Origin: Myotis daubentonii
Taxonomy: Eukaryota > Chordata > Mammalia > Chiroptera > Vespertilionidae
Reading direction: 5' to 3'
DNA: 64,000 nucleotides
NCBI RefSeq assembly: GCF_963259705.1
Contig: NC_081852.1
Coordinates: 59,830,859 to 59,894,858 of the forward strand
Below, in pieces: positions 30,995-43,287 of this stretch. The notes beneath the pieces are model-generated. The model searched no databases and was not told where the DNA came from. It saw only the letters and a list, made by a program, of their open reading frames with translations. How positions within the stretch are numbered: position 1 is the first letter of the stretch; each line of letters starts with the position of its first letter. The position numbers and the translations under genes are program-made.

Positions 30995-32735
30995 GAAGCA
31001 TCCATCCCACTCGGAGCCTGTGAGGGCCTCCCGTCAGTAGCGTGGTCATGGCGAACCCTGAGGCTCCTGGGGCGGCGGAGGGGAAGCGGGTGAGCCTAGA
31101 CAGGGAGCGGGGGTCCAGGGCCTGCAATCAGACCTGTTTCTATGGTAACGCGTGGTGTTTCATCTCGTTACACTAGAACATGCCATCCTGGGACGAGAGC
31201 CAGCAGGGTCTCTGTGGGAAAGCCAGACCCCACTCTGAATAAAGCGGGTCCAGTTTGCTAAAGAGGGACGAGCCCTGCAGCATGCAGTGATGCTGCGTAA
31301 ATAACGCGGCGGAGAGCGCAAAGGGGGAGGAAAGAGGGGCATCTGATCAGGCGGATAAACGGCTCTGGGCAGAGAGGGCCGGGCTCGCTCTCCAGATTTA
31401 AAATGAATAGAGCAGGACTCCCACCAACAGCAGAGCCGCACGCTCCTCTTTGGGTAATAAGCCCGCGTCCACCTTCCCGATGAGTTAAAATACCAGGCAA
31501 CCGGGGAGCTGACATCACCGCCTGCCTTGAAGGGGGAATCAGCCGGTCACATCCCGACTTAGTGCCTGTGCGCGCCTTGTCCCTCTAAGTCCCCTGCGTG
31601 GATGTCTCTGCTGCTGCGTCTTCAGGGGGCGCCCAGCATTCCGTGTGTCTAGTCCCAGAGGCTTGTGACGGATGGAATCCAGAGCCAGACAAGCCGCAGC
31701 GTCCACCAGCCCATCCTGTCCCCTCCACCCTGTCCTGTCCCGGTCCCCTCGGCAGGAAGGCGAGGCTTCCCGGGCACCCACGTCGAAGCCCGCTCTCCGC
31801 CAGGGCCACTGGTCGGAATGGCACAGAATTGCTCATTATTGGTCTGATAGGATCCCGTGTGGGGTTTTCATTCATCTTTTTATTTGTGTTCGCGCACACC
31901 TTCCACGGGTCTGCAGCTGATGTTCTCCTTCATGTTCCTGAGGCTTGGAGGGCACGGGCAGCCAACAGCCCTGCTCTGTCCGCCGTGGCTTTAGCATCTG
32001 GAACGACCCTTTTCCTGACGTTAGAACAATGAGCCACCTTAACCTACCAGGGGGAGGGCCACCCCAGTGCCCCAGAGAAACCGTCCCGGTCCTGAGGGAT
32101 TTGCCTTCCGGCATCCACGCCCTTCCCAGTGCAGACACACCGCTTGTCAACCTCAGGCAGCCAGTGTCCAGGCCAGTTCTCCTCTTGGTCCTTTCCGCTT
32201 TGATGACCCACCCGGTGACCTGGAGGCTCCATGACACCCCCGGGAGAGGGTGTCCCTGAGACCACACTCAAGGGGGGGTCTTTCTGGAGGCCAGAGTGTG
32301 CGGAATCAGGTGCCACACTGACTCAAAGCCAATTACGTTGCCATAAGAATTGACTAGAACAGAGTACGTCCTCTGCGTGTTGCTGGCTGTGATGTGAGAG
32401 TTGGTGGAACGGGACTGCAGGCTGCTCTCCGAGACCCAAGAGGAGACTCACGGGGGCCTCAGGGATGGGTGTCCGCACTGCCAGCCCTTCACAGCCAGCC
32501 ACCCCCGGTGATTTGGTGTTGGAGGGATGGTGCCTGCAGGGGCCGCACGCTGGCCTCCGGGGGGAACCCAGGCGGAGTCCTGGGCAGTGACCCCTCCAAG
32601 GGCCGTGGCTTGCAGCTGCAGCCCCTGGAGGAGAAAGGCTCACCTCCGCTCCCGCTGTCCCCTGTAGTGTCTGAAACACAAGGTTGCATGTCTGACACGC
32701 AGCCCCTAATACTTTCCTCTTGTGTGTGTTTTCAG

Positions 32736-32854
32736 ATATTTGAACAGTTTGTCAAGACGAGGATAAAAGAGGAATACAAGGAAAAGAAAAGCAAATTGCT
32801 GCTAGCCAAAGAAGAATTCAGAAAACTTCTGGAGGAGTCGAAGGTGTCGCCCAG
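32736..32854 (+). CDS. TCERG1L: TCERG1L exon 11 (provisional): end of FF1, start of FF2
   Basis: A 119-nt exon from acceptor GTTTTCAG to donor GTATGG, phase 0 in and phase 2 out. It encodes [18 protein letters not shown], then [19 protein letters not shown] and two bases of an Arg codon. The first half closes FF domain 1 with a strongly charged helix; the AKEEF-KLLEE segment opens FF domain 2, as in TCERG1 and TCERG1L. The predicted helix is Lys/Glu-rich and could form a solvent-exposed connector between the FF domains. Confidence 0.95.
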
Positions 32855-33899
32855 GTATGGAGAGAGATACACCAGGAATGGGGGTGGGGGGTAGAGGTGC
32901 CCCCTGGACCAAGGCTGAGCTTTCCCCTGCTCCCCAGGTGCCCTAGCCGCTCAGGCCCCCCCCCTCCCCCCGCCAGGCTCCGAGGGAGGCAGGTCTGAAT
33001 GCCTGCATGGGACCCCTGGCCTTGGCCGCTCTGTAGCTGTCACAGCTCCTGAGCTTCAGGTCCAGACCTGGAAGGAGCGAAAGCTCCGAGGACCCCGCGC
33101 TGGCGAAGGTTCCAGGACCCCTCTCCAGTGACCTCACAGGGACTCCCTGGCCTGGCAGTTACGGATCCAGTCCGCCAATATCTGGGTGCTCACTACACCC
33201 GGCCGCAGGGCCAGACCTTCAGGATGTCCAATGGGAACAAAGCCGATACTGGCGTTCCCACTCCCGTGAGGGAGGATCCAGTAAAACTGCACTATGGAGG
33301 CTTATGGAGGTCGTATCCGTGACGAAGGTCATGCCTGAGCCATGCACAGGTCTCTGGCCCTCCAGATAGGGAGCATGTTCTCAAGGAAAATATGGTTGGC
33401 CTGACGCCTAGTGATGAGTGGGCTTTAAATGATGAGTGAAGAAATAAGGGAAGGGTGTGCCAGGCAAGGGAACAGCATATGCCAAGACCCGTGGCAGGTT
33501 GGTGATTGGAAAGAGCAAGAGACGGAAGAAGACCTGTGTGGCCAAAACAACGATGGGGGGCAGCTGGGCAGCAGCGGGCTCAGAGCGAGGAGGCTGGAGA
33601 GGCAGGGAGGCCAGGCTCATTCCTAGAGGCTATTGGATGTGCTGATGGGGGGTCTGCAAGTGACAGTGGGTCAGGACCCTGCCAGCCCCAGTGGGAGTAG
33701 CCCAGTGTGGGGAGCAGGTGGGTCAGCTGTTGGAGGCCCAGAGCTACTCCCTCTAGCCCGTCGATTCCCCCAAACTCCCTGCTCCCCTGGCCCTGGGGAA
33801 GAAGGGGTGCCCTCCCTCTCGGGCAGGCCGGTGGGCACGGTTCCGGAACACCAGGACTGGGCTCAGGGGAGGGCTTAGCAGGATCCTCTTGCTTTTTAG
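32855..33899. other. TCERG1L: TCERG1L intron 11 (provisional)
   Basis: A 1.0-kb intron from GTATGG to GCTTTTTAG, GC-rich, with a poly-C run near 32957. 33440-33640 (GTGTGCCAGGCAAGGGAACAG onwards) has the texture of an old interspersed repeat, but I cannot name it. No coding feature was seen. Confidence 0.7.
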
Positions 33900-34056
33900 G
33901 ACCACATTCAAGGAGTTTGCCGAGAAGTATGGCCGGGACCAGAGATTTCGACTTGTTCAAAAAAGGAAGGACCAAGAGCACTTTTTCAACCAATTCATCC
34001 TTACGCTTAAGAAACGGGACAAGGAAAACAGACTCAGGCTGCGGAAAATGAGATGA
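33900..34056 (+). CDS. TCERG1L: TCERG1L terminal coding exon 12 (provisional): second FF domain and C terminus
   Basis: The exon starts after GCTTTTTAG with the G completing an Arg codon and runs 51 codons to TGA at 34054-34056. It encodes [16 protein letters not shown], then [16 protein letters not shown] and a basic tail ending RLRLRKMR. This is FF domain 2 (the F-EFA-K---D-RF and R---FN-F pattern) plus a short Arg/Lys-rich C terminus. TCERG1 continues with further FF domains, but TCERG1L ends here, so the stop supports the paralogue assignment. The spliced frame from 3678 to here is 813 nt with no internal stop. Confidence 0.96.
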
Positions 34057-34790
34057 GTGTGTGGAAAATGCAATAAGACTGAGCTTCGCGGGAAAGGGGT
34101 GGGCGGTGGGGGCGGCCCAGGCTGCGCAGCGGGGGTGCCTCCCGGGCCGGCTCAGTTCTCAGAGGATTACTGTTTCATATTGAAGCTTTTTGTACAACGT
34201 GCAGAGTTCGATGCATTTCTGATTGCCATGCCATGTGGATCCCTTGGTTGTTTTAATTCTGCAAATGACTTGTAATATATACAGATGCTAAACCCACTGC
34301 AGGTTGGTAACGCGGCAGAAACGGGCACCATCTGAAACCATCTCGAGGCGTTTTCCCGAGTTGAGCCGACTCCCTGCAGCTTCCCTGCCAACCTCTGTGA
34401 GTCCCTGCGGGCCCCCAGGAGTTCCCGGAGCCGGGGGGCGCTCCTCAGTCAAGTGTCCTCACGTCTCCATCTCGTTTTCTGCGTCGTAGCAATAGGGTAC
34501 TTTATCATTCGTCATAGTGACATCTGTGAACACCAGGGCACGGGGGCGGGGGGGCACCCCCAGGTGTCGTAAAGTAATCACCTCATACCCCCGGGACACC
34601 CCGGTCCGGAGAGGGGGCTGCACTGCCTGTCGGAGGTCCCACCGAAAAAGAATTATTTTGTACAAAACCATCCAATGACATTTGAGTTATTTTTATTGTA
34701 TGCCCAGAGTGTGCATGGGATTTTTCTCATCATCTTTGTATAGAAAAAAAATTTAAAATTTTTAAATTAATAAATATTTTAAACCAATGT
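34057..34790 (+). other. TCERG1L: TCERG1L 3' UTR (predicted)
   Basis: Sequence between the TGA and a likely cleavage site. The first part is GC-rich; the last 120 bases are AT-rich (TTTTTATTGTATGCCCAGAG). The length of about 0.73 kb is set by the AATAAA at 34769. No repeat is evident inside. Confidence 0.65.
34769..34774 (+). terminator. TCERG1L: Polyadenylation signal AATAAA
   Basis: Canonical hexamer in an AT-rich context, followed about 15 bases later by a GT-rich element (GTGTTTTTGTGG) as expected downstream of a cleavage site. It is the first good signal after the stop codon. Confidence 0.7.
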
Positions 34791-35520
34791 GTTTTTGTGG
34801 CGAAGTCGTCTGACACAACCGTAAGCAGCAAAGCTGTGTGGTAACTGAAGATACTCTACTTTGAAACATTCACAAAAACATTGATGATGGCCCAGATGGG
34901 CTGTCTACATCCTACTCAAACAAAACTCCTCCTTTTCAACATACAATGACGTGGGATAAAACCCCGGAAAATGAATCGCGCTCTTTAAATGATGGAGCGC
35001 CCACCTACTCGCTCCCAGGTGCAGGGAGTGTCTGTTCAGAGACGCTGCCCCTGCCCCTGGCCCACAGTGGCACCACCTCCCCGCCTGCCTCTCAGTCAGT
35101 CCCACACATATTAGGACACACCTGGGCACGTGGGTTCTCTCTCTTGGGCTGTGCCCTGGTCTTCATGCCGGTGCTGTTCACAGGCCACTCTCTGTGAGGT
35201 GCTGGGCCATGGCTCGGGGGAAGGCCGTGGCCCAGCGGGGTGTCTTCTAGGGCATCACTGGGAATTGAACCTTGACCTCCTGATTTATATGCGGCTGCTC
35301 CTAGGGAAACCAATCCCACTCTCATCAGCCAGGGTCTCATCGGGAACCAGAAACCACCTTGTGATCTGAGCAGGGCCGTTTCAGGGGAAGAAGACTAACG
35401 GTGACGGATTCATGTTAAGGCCAGCAAGGACAGAGACGGTGGCAGACAGAGGGATAGCTGACCTAAGAAGCAGCCATTACCCCCAGGGCTCGGAGAAGCC
35501 TCTACAGAAAGTGCCTCCCC

Positions 35521-35716
35521 GCCCGGCAGGTGTGGCTCAGTGGTTGAGCGTCGACCTATGAACCAGGAGGTCAGGGTTCAATTCCTGGTCAGGGCACATG
35601 CCCGGTTGAGGCTCGATCCCCAGTCGGGGGCATGCAGGAGGCATCCGATCAATGATTCTCTGTTTTCATTGATGTTTCTCTCTCCCTTCCTCTCTGAAAT
35701 CAGTATATTAGAAAAA
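35521..35716 (+). mobile_element. Ves SINE
   Basis: Plus-strand copy: head GCCCGGCAGGTGTGGCTCAG, TGGTTGAGCGTCGACCTATG, B box GGTTCAATTCCTGG, GGCATGCAGGAGGCATCCG, and a pyrimidine-rich 3' part. The tail is short and the target duplication is unclear. Confidence 0.88.
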
Positions 35717-37724
35717 AGGCAGAGGTCTCGCCCTCGCTGGAGAAGGCACATCTGCTCAGCAAGTGGCAGGGATGTCACTGCTGCTCCTGTGCTAGAACCC
35801 CCTCTGGGCCCGGGAGAGCCCCCCTGTGTCCTCAGCTGCTGGCCACCCAGGCCTCAGAGGAGGGGTGCAGGGCAGCTGCAGTGACCCCCGTGATGTAGTC
35901 ATCCACAGGACGGGGGCTCACTGGGGACAGGCCCTGGCCAACCAGACATTTTCTTCCATGTCCTGTCTTCTGTCCCGTAACAGGAGTCCGACCCCATCTC
36001 CTGCCATGGCAGCAGGACCGGGTGTCCAGGGATCAAGGTGAGGTAGAGCTGGCCGGTGGCCGTGAGCAGACGTTCGAAACGTTTTTGTTTTGTGGGGAGG
36101 GGGCGGATATATTGGATTATCAAGAAAAACATCCCCTCCGGGTGCCCAAGTGTGGAGTTCCCAGAACCGAATGGGGGCAGAGCGAAATGGCGATGAGCCG
36201 GCAGCCATGTGTGTGTGTTGTGCACACGTGTGTGTGGTGTGTGCACACGTGCGTGAAACAGCCCATGGTGGAACCTGGTGCTCAAGTGTGGCTCCCAGTA
36301 GTCCCCTCTCTGCACCTTCTGTCACCACCCCCTGCTCACAGTCCCTCCCGGGGAGCATCCGAATGCCTGCATTTCCCCGTGCCCCTCGCTGGTGCTGGTT
36401 GTGTCTGTTCTCTGAGCCCCTTGACATCAAGTCGCCTTCCTGGGCCCCGTCTCGGCCCCGTGGGGACCGTCCTTTGGGGGGAGACCTGCAGCTCTAGGAG
36501 ACAGAAGTCAGGACCATGAAGAGGAACAGGCCGCAGCTCACAGGAGAGGACAGAACCCCTCTGCCCTTGCAGCACGGGCGGGGCGCCGGCCCCAGTGGGC
36601 GGTGCTGCTGCTCATCTCCGCGTCCACCCGCGATGGTGTGTCCACTGTAGGCCCCTGATCTGCCTGTGAGGTCTCGGGATGGGGGCGTCCCACGTGCTCC
36701 TTAACATAAGGCACCTTCCGGCAAAGCGTGCGGAGGAATGAATGATTTTCACCCTCCTTCCAACTTCCTCACCTCGGCAACACACGCAGTTAACACGAGG
36801 CCCGAATGTGCGGTTCGGACCGGCCCAGGTGAGGGGCTCTCTGGAGCCACACGTGTCTGCACCCTCACCTTATCTTCCCACAGCGCCCTGCCCGCCGGGA
36901 TGTGGAACGAGGGATCTGGATCCAATCGGGCCTCCGATTACAGAATCAGCGTGTGCAGGAAGCGGCCATTTCCCGGCTTTGGGGAGCTGTTCCTGGCACG
37001 TCCGACGGTCCCGGTCAGAGCGGGGTCCTTCAGGACAGTGGTGGTGAAGCGCGCTGACAGGGAACGGTCACTGTAGCTCATGTTCACTGCCACTAAATTT
37101 TGGCTAAACCGCTGGACCGGGGCCGTAATGGGGAGACGTAAAAGGGGCCCACAAAACATTCAGGACTTTTCGGTTTTATTTAGGGTATAAAAGCAATATT
37201 TGTTACGGTCCTACACACGGTAAATATCTCTTGCCACAGGCATCGTCACTTTGCAACGGACGCCATATTTTAGGAACGGAATGGCCCATAAAGGCCCACT
37301 GATCCGACCGCGTCCACGCCGTCCGCGTCCGCTCCGCCTGCTGGTGGCCTCGGTGGGGTGCCTGGCAGGGAGCTGTTCCCGGAGCTGATTTCCAAGGTCG
37401 GCCTGACCTTGGTGGCCACGAGGCCTGGACAGCAAAGCCTGGGTTACTGATGCGGGGCGTCCTTTGTCCAGCGGGGTCACTGCTGCTGAGTCCCCTGCCA
37501 ATGCCCCTCGTCTCTAGCTGAGCGGGGAGTGGAGGGGGCAGAACAACAGGGTCGCATGTGGCGATCAGCCACAGCAGCCACTGAGCCCCAGCAAGGCCAC
37601 AGCCCGGTTTGTCCAGGGGCAGAAATGGAGAGTCAGCCCCCCGGGAGCAACGAGTGCGAGAAGGCAGAGTGGCGAAGTGGACCGTGCTGGCCTGGGGTGC
37701 AATGGCCCTAAGGCAACAATGACA

Positions 37725-37945
37725 CTCAGACGTCCTCAACTCGGACCTCTGCCAGACATTTCCCTGCTTCCTGCTTCCATGGGCTGCTAACTCCTGTGAT
37801 CCTCGCAGGAACCCACAGGGCAGTCAAGATTGCCCCATTTTACAGACGGACAGACTGAGTCAGAGAGGCAGTGAGCGATCGGGCTGGAGTGCAGGCAATT
37901 GGCCTCGGGGCCCTGGTGTCTCACCACTGCTCAGCAAGACCCCAC
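37725..37945 (+). repeat. MIR SINE
   Basis: Diverged MIR with the core ATCCTCGCAGGAACCC, CCCCATTTTACAGACGGACA, GACTGAGTCAGAGAGGCAG and CTGGTGTCTCACCACTGCTC. Ancient mammalian-wide SINE. Confidence 0.65.
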
Positions 37946-38499
37946 ACAGTCACGCTGGGAGGTTAAGCCAGGACCGGCTCTGAGCTCAGAGCTCCCTGTA
38001 CCCCCTTATCTCCTCCAGGGCGCGTGGGCCCTCAGGAGTCCCGGTCCTATGCCTTCCAGGCAGCACAAGTCACCTGCCCAGGCCCACGGAGCTAGCACAC
38101 CTGTCCCCGTTTCTCTCCAGGGCTGGGCAACGCTCTGCTGGGCAATGCTGTTTAAAACAGACGTGGGGTCAGAGATTCCGGCACCCGCGGCTGAGCCTGG
38201 GGCTGGTCTTTAAACTAAAGATTGGATTCCGCTCTTTCCAAATAGCCCTCCCCATCCTGCGGGGGCTGAGGGTGAGCAGGGCCAGGTGAGCCACAGAGCA
38301 GGCTTGATCGATGCCACGTGCGCCATACCCTTATCCCAGAGAGAGCGTCTTGGTCCGGCCGGGCTGCCCCAGGAGTGACCGGTGCCTGGGCCTGTGGGGC
38401 CGAAGCGGGGGGGCGGGGAGGTCAAGAGATGGCAGGTAGGGGAGGGAGAGGCTCCCCAGGCAGCTGGAGCTGGGAGGAGGCCGGCCTTGCCCCAATTGC

Positions 38500-38780
38500 T
38501 GTACTTAATCACCCGTCGGAGGTATTATTATCCCATCTTCTTATGACTCAGGCTGAGATAGGGGAGTGAATATACAGCCTGATTATGCACCATATAATGT
38601 ATTAAGCCAGGAAGGTCTTAAAATTAAAACATTTAAGAAGAACTATCTGGGGAGGTAGTTAAAATCCATTTAAATCCTTATCAAATAATGGAAATATCTC
38701 GGGGAGGGGTGGGGGGTCAGCCTCTTAGCTGTGTTCACTTTCACGAGTTTAGCATAAGACAGATTTCCATGAAAATGTTT
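38500..38780. promoter_or_regulatory. Candidate conserved noncoding element
   Basis: AT-rich unique block between GC-rich flanks with TAAT-like words and CCTGATTATGCACCATATAA, GTATTAAGCCAGGAAGG and CCTTATCAAATAATGG. No repeat match is recognised. Enhancer status is a guess from composition. Confidence 0.2.
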
Positions 38781-40496
38781 AGGATTTAGACGTCCCTTTC
38801 GGCCACGGGCTGAGAACACAGGACAGGTACAGGGTGAGTTCCATGAGGGGTTCCTACCCCTAACGGGGAGGGTGTCCTTGTCACAGACCCGCTGGCTCCC
38901 CTGGGGGTGCTGGCAGCTGCTCGGGCTCCTTCCTTCAGCTTCTCTGCCCCTGGGCCAGGCACCTGTGGGTGCACAGCACACCTGTGTGGTCCAGGTTGGA
39001 AGCCTGGAGGTGGAGAGACGGCCATCCCCCAGGTCCTGCTGGTCCCGTCCCCCTGCAGGCCCAGCCCCTGTGCCCTGTCAGCCTCAGGGCCTGCGGCTGG
39101 GCTGAGCCCTGACGCATACACCTGTCCCAGGTGTTAGCCATCCCCTGTGTCAGAGGGGACAGCAGTGGGACAGAACTGGTTTCTTCTGCTCAGAAAGCTC
39201 CGAGCCCAGGCCACCATGACTGGTCATTTACGGGGTCACCCTGTGTGGCTCCCCAGCCCTGTAGGCAGCCGGGCCATCCCTTACTGCTCCTCCAGGATCG
39301 GCGGCACAGAGGCGGGACCCACCTGTCTGCCACCAGGTCCCTAAAGCCGGGTCCCTACAGCTCGGAAGGAGCCCTGGATCTGTCTCAGCCCCTGAGGCCT
39401 CACCCAGGCCGCCGGCCCCCCGCTCCCACTAGGAGGCACCCTCCCTCACGGGTTTTGCCTGAGTCCTCACTGTGGCTCTGGAGAGGAAGCCCAGAGAGGG
39501 GGTGACGGTCAGGACAGAGTCGGGGTGCAGCAGGGCCCCCACTGCTGTGGCCTCTCCCTGCCTGGAGCTCCTGGTTGGAGGGCACAGGGGCAGCGCTCCA
39601 TCAGTGGCCTGGCCCCTGGTGGCCATGTGGGGGTCTGTGCGGTGGCGGCTGCTCCTGGGAGGGAACCAGGTCCCGGGCGGCCTTGCTGAGAGCTTCATGC
39701 ATATTTCATACATTCATCTCCTTCTCAGCAGCCCTGGCACCGGCAGACAGCGGCGCTGGGAAGCACAGACAGAGAGGCGAGCGGCCCGGATCAGCCTGGT
39801 GGCTTGGGAGGTTGCTTTGCCAACAGGCTCGGAGGGGCTCTTAGCGGGGAGCCCATGAGCTCGGAGAAGGAGCCAGCCCGTGACGGGTCGGTGAGTAATG
39901 GCCCCTGCCTGGCCGTGGGCCGACCTGGTGGAGATCCATGACCGAGACCCAGCGTGGGGAGACTGGGCCCAGGGGGTGCGAGCGCCCAGGACGGGGTGCG
40001 GCTGACACGGCACCGGGGTAGCAGGTGTCACCCTGGCGGGCAGGCAAGGTGGCTGAGACGCCGCACGTCCTGAGCCTTTGACCCTCCTTGTTTGAGAAGG
40101 AGGCTTCCCTGTGCTCAAACGAGATGAGGATCTGGGAGGAACTAGGCCTTTAAGAGGTTTGATGATGGAATTTTCCAAGAGCATAGACGTGGGGAGAGAA
40201 TAATGGCCCCAGGCACCCTCATGGCACAGCAGGAACCAGGCCCTACTGCTGGGTCCCTTGGGTGTCCTCCCCGCTCCAGCCCCCCACGTCAGACCCCGCA
40301 GGAGTGGGCACCTGGGCTGATGCTGGCAGAGGAGGCCCAGCCCCCCCCCCCCCCCGCCCCCCGCAACCCCCGGCAGGTAGGCTCACACCTGGGCATCCCC
40401 TGCGTCTCGGGCACCTGGACTCTCGCTCCTGCCAGGGTTCCCAGAGCGGGGTGCCCCTGTCCCAGTGGCTGTGACATAAGGAGAGAAAGGTCTGGC

Positions 40497-40802
40497 CCTG
40501 GCTCTGTCGGTTGGGTTCGTCCCAGATCCCGAAAAGTTGCGGGTTGGATTCCCAGTCAGGGCACACGCCCTGGCTGTGGGCTTGATCCCTGGTGGGGGCC
40601 GTGCAGGAGGCAGACGATCGATGTTGTGCTCTCGCATCAATTTTCTCTCCCTCCCCCTCTCCCTCCCCCCTCCCTCCCCCTCTCCCTCCCCCTCTCCCTC
40701 TCCCTCTCCCTCTCCCTCTCCCTCTCCCTCTCCCTCTCCCTCTCCCTCTCCCTCCATCTCTCTCTAAAATCAATAAACTGTTCTTTTAAAAAAATCAACA
40801 CT

Positions 40803-40835
<33 letters not shown>
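40497..40835 (+). mobile_element. Ves SINE with expanded pyrimidine tract and (GA)n tail
   Basis: Plus-strand copy with a degraded head (TCTGTCGGTTGGGTTCGTCC), B box GGTTGGATTCCCAG and GTGCAGGAGGCAGACGATCG. The pyrimidine segment has grown into about 120 bp of (CTCCCT)n at 40635-40758. After the ATCAATAAACTG tail there is a (GA)n run to about 40844. GAGAGAAAGGTCTGGC occurs on both sides (about 40481-40496 and 40839-40854), so the SINE and its arrays lie within one target duplication. Confidence 0.85.
40635..40758. repeat. (CTCCCT)n hexanucleotide array
   Basis: Nearly pure CTCCCT/CCCTCT units inside the Ves SINE. It explains several low-complexity Pro/Ser, Leu/Pro and Gly/Arg ORFs on both strands. 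Confidence 0.95.
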
Positions 40836-40848
<13 letters not shown>

Positions 40849-42217
40849 TCTGGCTGGGGGCACCCAACCCCCACCCCCACCCCCCGAGGCCGCCATGGGC
40901 CCGAGGAGCTCCTCTGGGAGCCGGCTGGGTGCCGAGGGCGAGAGCCCAGACTGCGTCTTTAGGTCGAGTCGCTGATGAGCTTTCTGGGAAGAGATGCCAG
41001 GCGATACCCAGCCCGGGCTGCCTCCTGCAGGCAGCTCAGACCCCACGCACCCACAGCTGGTTCCACGTTTCTGATTGTTTCTGATTTAATTCCCATTGGT
41101 TGTTTAGGCTGCCACGGTGAGGGGAGGGGTAGACCTGTTTCCATGGAGATAAAACCTGGGTGTGGGGCCACAGCTGGGTTCACCGGGGAAGACAAGGTTC
41201 AGCACTGCGACCAGGGCACTCGCTGCCTTCGCAGGTGCAGCTGCATCCTGGGTCGTCCGGGGCCCGGCCCCGCTGCTCCAGGCCAGCGGCCTCCAGTCCT
41301 GTTCTGGGCTCAGGACCTTGAAACATAAATTTGTGATGAAGGCCCAGTCACGAGAGGGGGACAAAAGAGTTTGCAACTTTAGAAACGCTTGTTGATAGTC
41401 TCAGCAGAGATGTGTAAAATTTTGATTCATGGAAAGACTATTTTTCTGCAAGAGAAACACAGTGAGAGCTCCCGGCCAGTCTGAAGTTAGGGCGCGGGCG
41501 AAGGCTGCAGCCCCACAGCCCTGGACCGGAGCTTGGGTTTCCGGTGGACGATGATGAGGGTGAACTGTTCGGCAGTCAGGCCTCGCTGAGCTCCCCCCTC
41601 ATGACCTTCAGGGGGACACAGGCCTCCCACCTGCTCCTGGGGGATGGGGGTCACAGCCCGAGGTCAGGGGGTGGAGGGAGAGGGCTGGTGATGGGTGTCC
41701 GGCTCCGGCCTCCGGGAGCCACCCGGCTGGTGGTGGATGGAGGACCTGCTCTGCCTGTGACAGGTCTGTAGGAAGAAGTGCTGGGGAGGCGTCACCGCAG
41801 GACAGGGCGGGCTGTGGGATTCTGGAGAAAAGAGCTGGACATTGCCAGGAAGCTGGAGGGCGTGGTCTGAAGGTCAGGGTCACATGGCTGTGCAGGCCCT
41901 GCCCCTTGAAGCTGCCTGACCCCATGCACAGCACGCCAAGGGGCCGGCCACCGTGGGAACGTGTCCTTGGGCTCTTCCTTCCCTTTCTAGATGGCTCAGG
42001 TGCCAGCCCTCCGGGGCCACGGAGGTCCCTTTGGCTTCGCAGGACACATGCCACCCTTCCCTCCACCAGCACCCTGGGGGCTGAGACCGCGGCCAGAGCA
42101 CCTGCTCAGCAGGGACCTAAGTCAGCTTCCCGGGGAGCGTCCACACGGTCTCTCCTACAGGGTCAGAGCCGTTCTCTCCGCGGTCACCTGTCACTCTGGG
42201 GCCTTGTTGCCCTAGGT

Positions 42218-42369
42218 CAGTGGTCGGCAAACTGCGGCCCCTTGAGTGTGGCTCTTCCACAAAATACCACGTGCGGGCGCGCACGTACAGTGCAATTGAA
42301 ACTTCATGGCCACACTCAAGGGACCAAAGAGCCGCATGTGGCTTGCGAACCGCAGTTTGCCGACCACTG
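42218..42369. mobile_element. Palindromic non-autonomous hAT element, short form
   Basis: A 152-bp element with long inverted arms starting CAGTGGTCGGCAAACTGCGG and ending in its exact complement. It is flanked by a perfect 8-bp duplication, CCCTAGGT (42210-42217 and 42370-42377). The left arm lacks about 32 bp that the right arm retains (AAAGAGCCGCATGTGGCTTG). No transposase. Confidence 0.92.
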
Positions 42370-43287
42370 CCCTAGGTCACCAACCCAGCGATTTGATTCT
42401 GCTGTTCTCCATTACCTGGATGGCACTCAGTGAGGAGTGGGACCTGGGCAGGTCGGCAGCAGAGGCCGGGCCAGGCTGGGGGGAGGGGAGGGCTGGATCG
42501 AAGGTGGAGGCAGCAGGGGCCCAGTGTGGGCCATCAGGACCCAAGACCACAGCCCCAGTGGAACCACGGACGTGGGACATGCTTTGAGCTCTCACGGAGA
42601 GCAGGGATGCTGGGTGGTCTGAGCCATGTGGGTTAAATGTGCCCCTTACAGTGAGAGACACTTTGGAGTAAGGGTGCATGTGTGTATGCGTGTGCATGAA
42701 AAGGAAGATGAAGTGTGGCTCACGGCGGGCGATCTGTTCACAGGGGACTCAGGAGTGGGTTGCGGGCCGTGGCACTGCAGGACCCCTGGGAGGGTCACCC
42801 AGCAGGAGGCCCGTGTGTCCCGTTTCTACAGTTGCTGGAAAATGCCAGTGCTAGACAATTTGGGCACAGAAATTATTAAATGCATAATCTCCTTTTGAAA
42901 TATTCATTTTATTTTGCTATAAACATTTTTGTAATGAGCACATAAACATCGTGTGTCATGGAGCTGGTGTACAACGCAAGCTGAGTGAGTGGATTCGTGC
43001 CCAACAATATTACAAGCATATTTTAGGGAGTGTGGCTTAGGGAAGGGGCATGTCCCCTGAGGAACTCTGATTGGGCACTGAAGAAGGAGCACACAGCCAG
43101 GGGCGGAAGGGCTTGCCCAGGCAGGGGTCCTGGTGGGGGGAGGGGCGGGGTGCCCAGGTTCACAGGCGCTCTCCCTCTCCAGCCTAAGAGTCACCCATTT
43201 CTCCAAGGAAGCCTGATTCCTTTCAATGGGAAGATAGAGGAGGTCATATACACAAACATATACATACATACTTTCATTACACTAGAG

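Larger units (their letters stand above)
26342..32735. other. TCERG1L: TCERG1L intron 10 (provisional)
   Basis: A 6.4-kb intron from GTACGG to GTTTTCAG. Two thirds of it is the inverted endogenous-retrovirus pair at 26907-30994. 31000-32735 is otherwise unique, with an AT-richer block around 31140-31420 that could be conserved noncoding DNA. No other gene was recognised. Confidence 0.75.
34796..43279. other. Intergenic block downstream of TCERG1L, part 1
   Basis: No exon recognised. It holds Ves SINEs (35521, 40497), a MIR (37725) and a hAT element (42218). A short minus-strand text near 35255-35300 (GGGAATTGAACCTTGACCTC) looks like a truncated SINE. 38500-38780 is AT-rich and unique. 38800-40200 and 41480-42200 are GC-rich with no recognisable feature. 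Confidence 0.6.

Noticed and set aside
40203..41084. 293-codon plus-strand ORF
   Set aside because: It runs through a Ves SINE, a (CTCCCT)n array and a (GA)n array; the length comes from repeats without stops.
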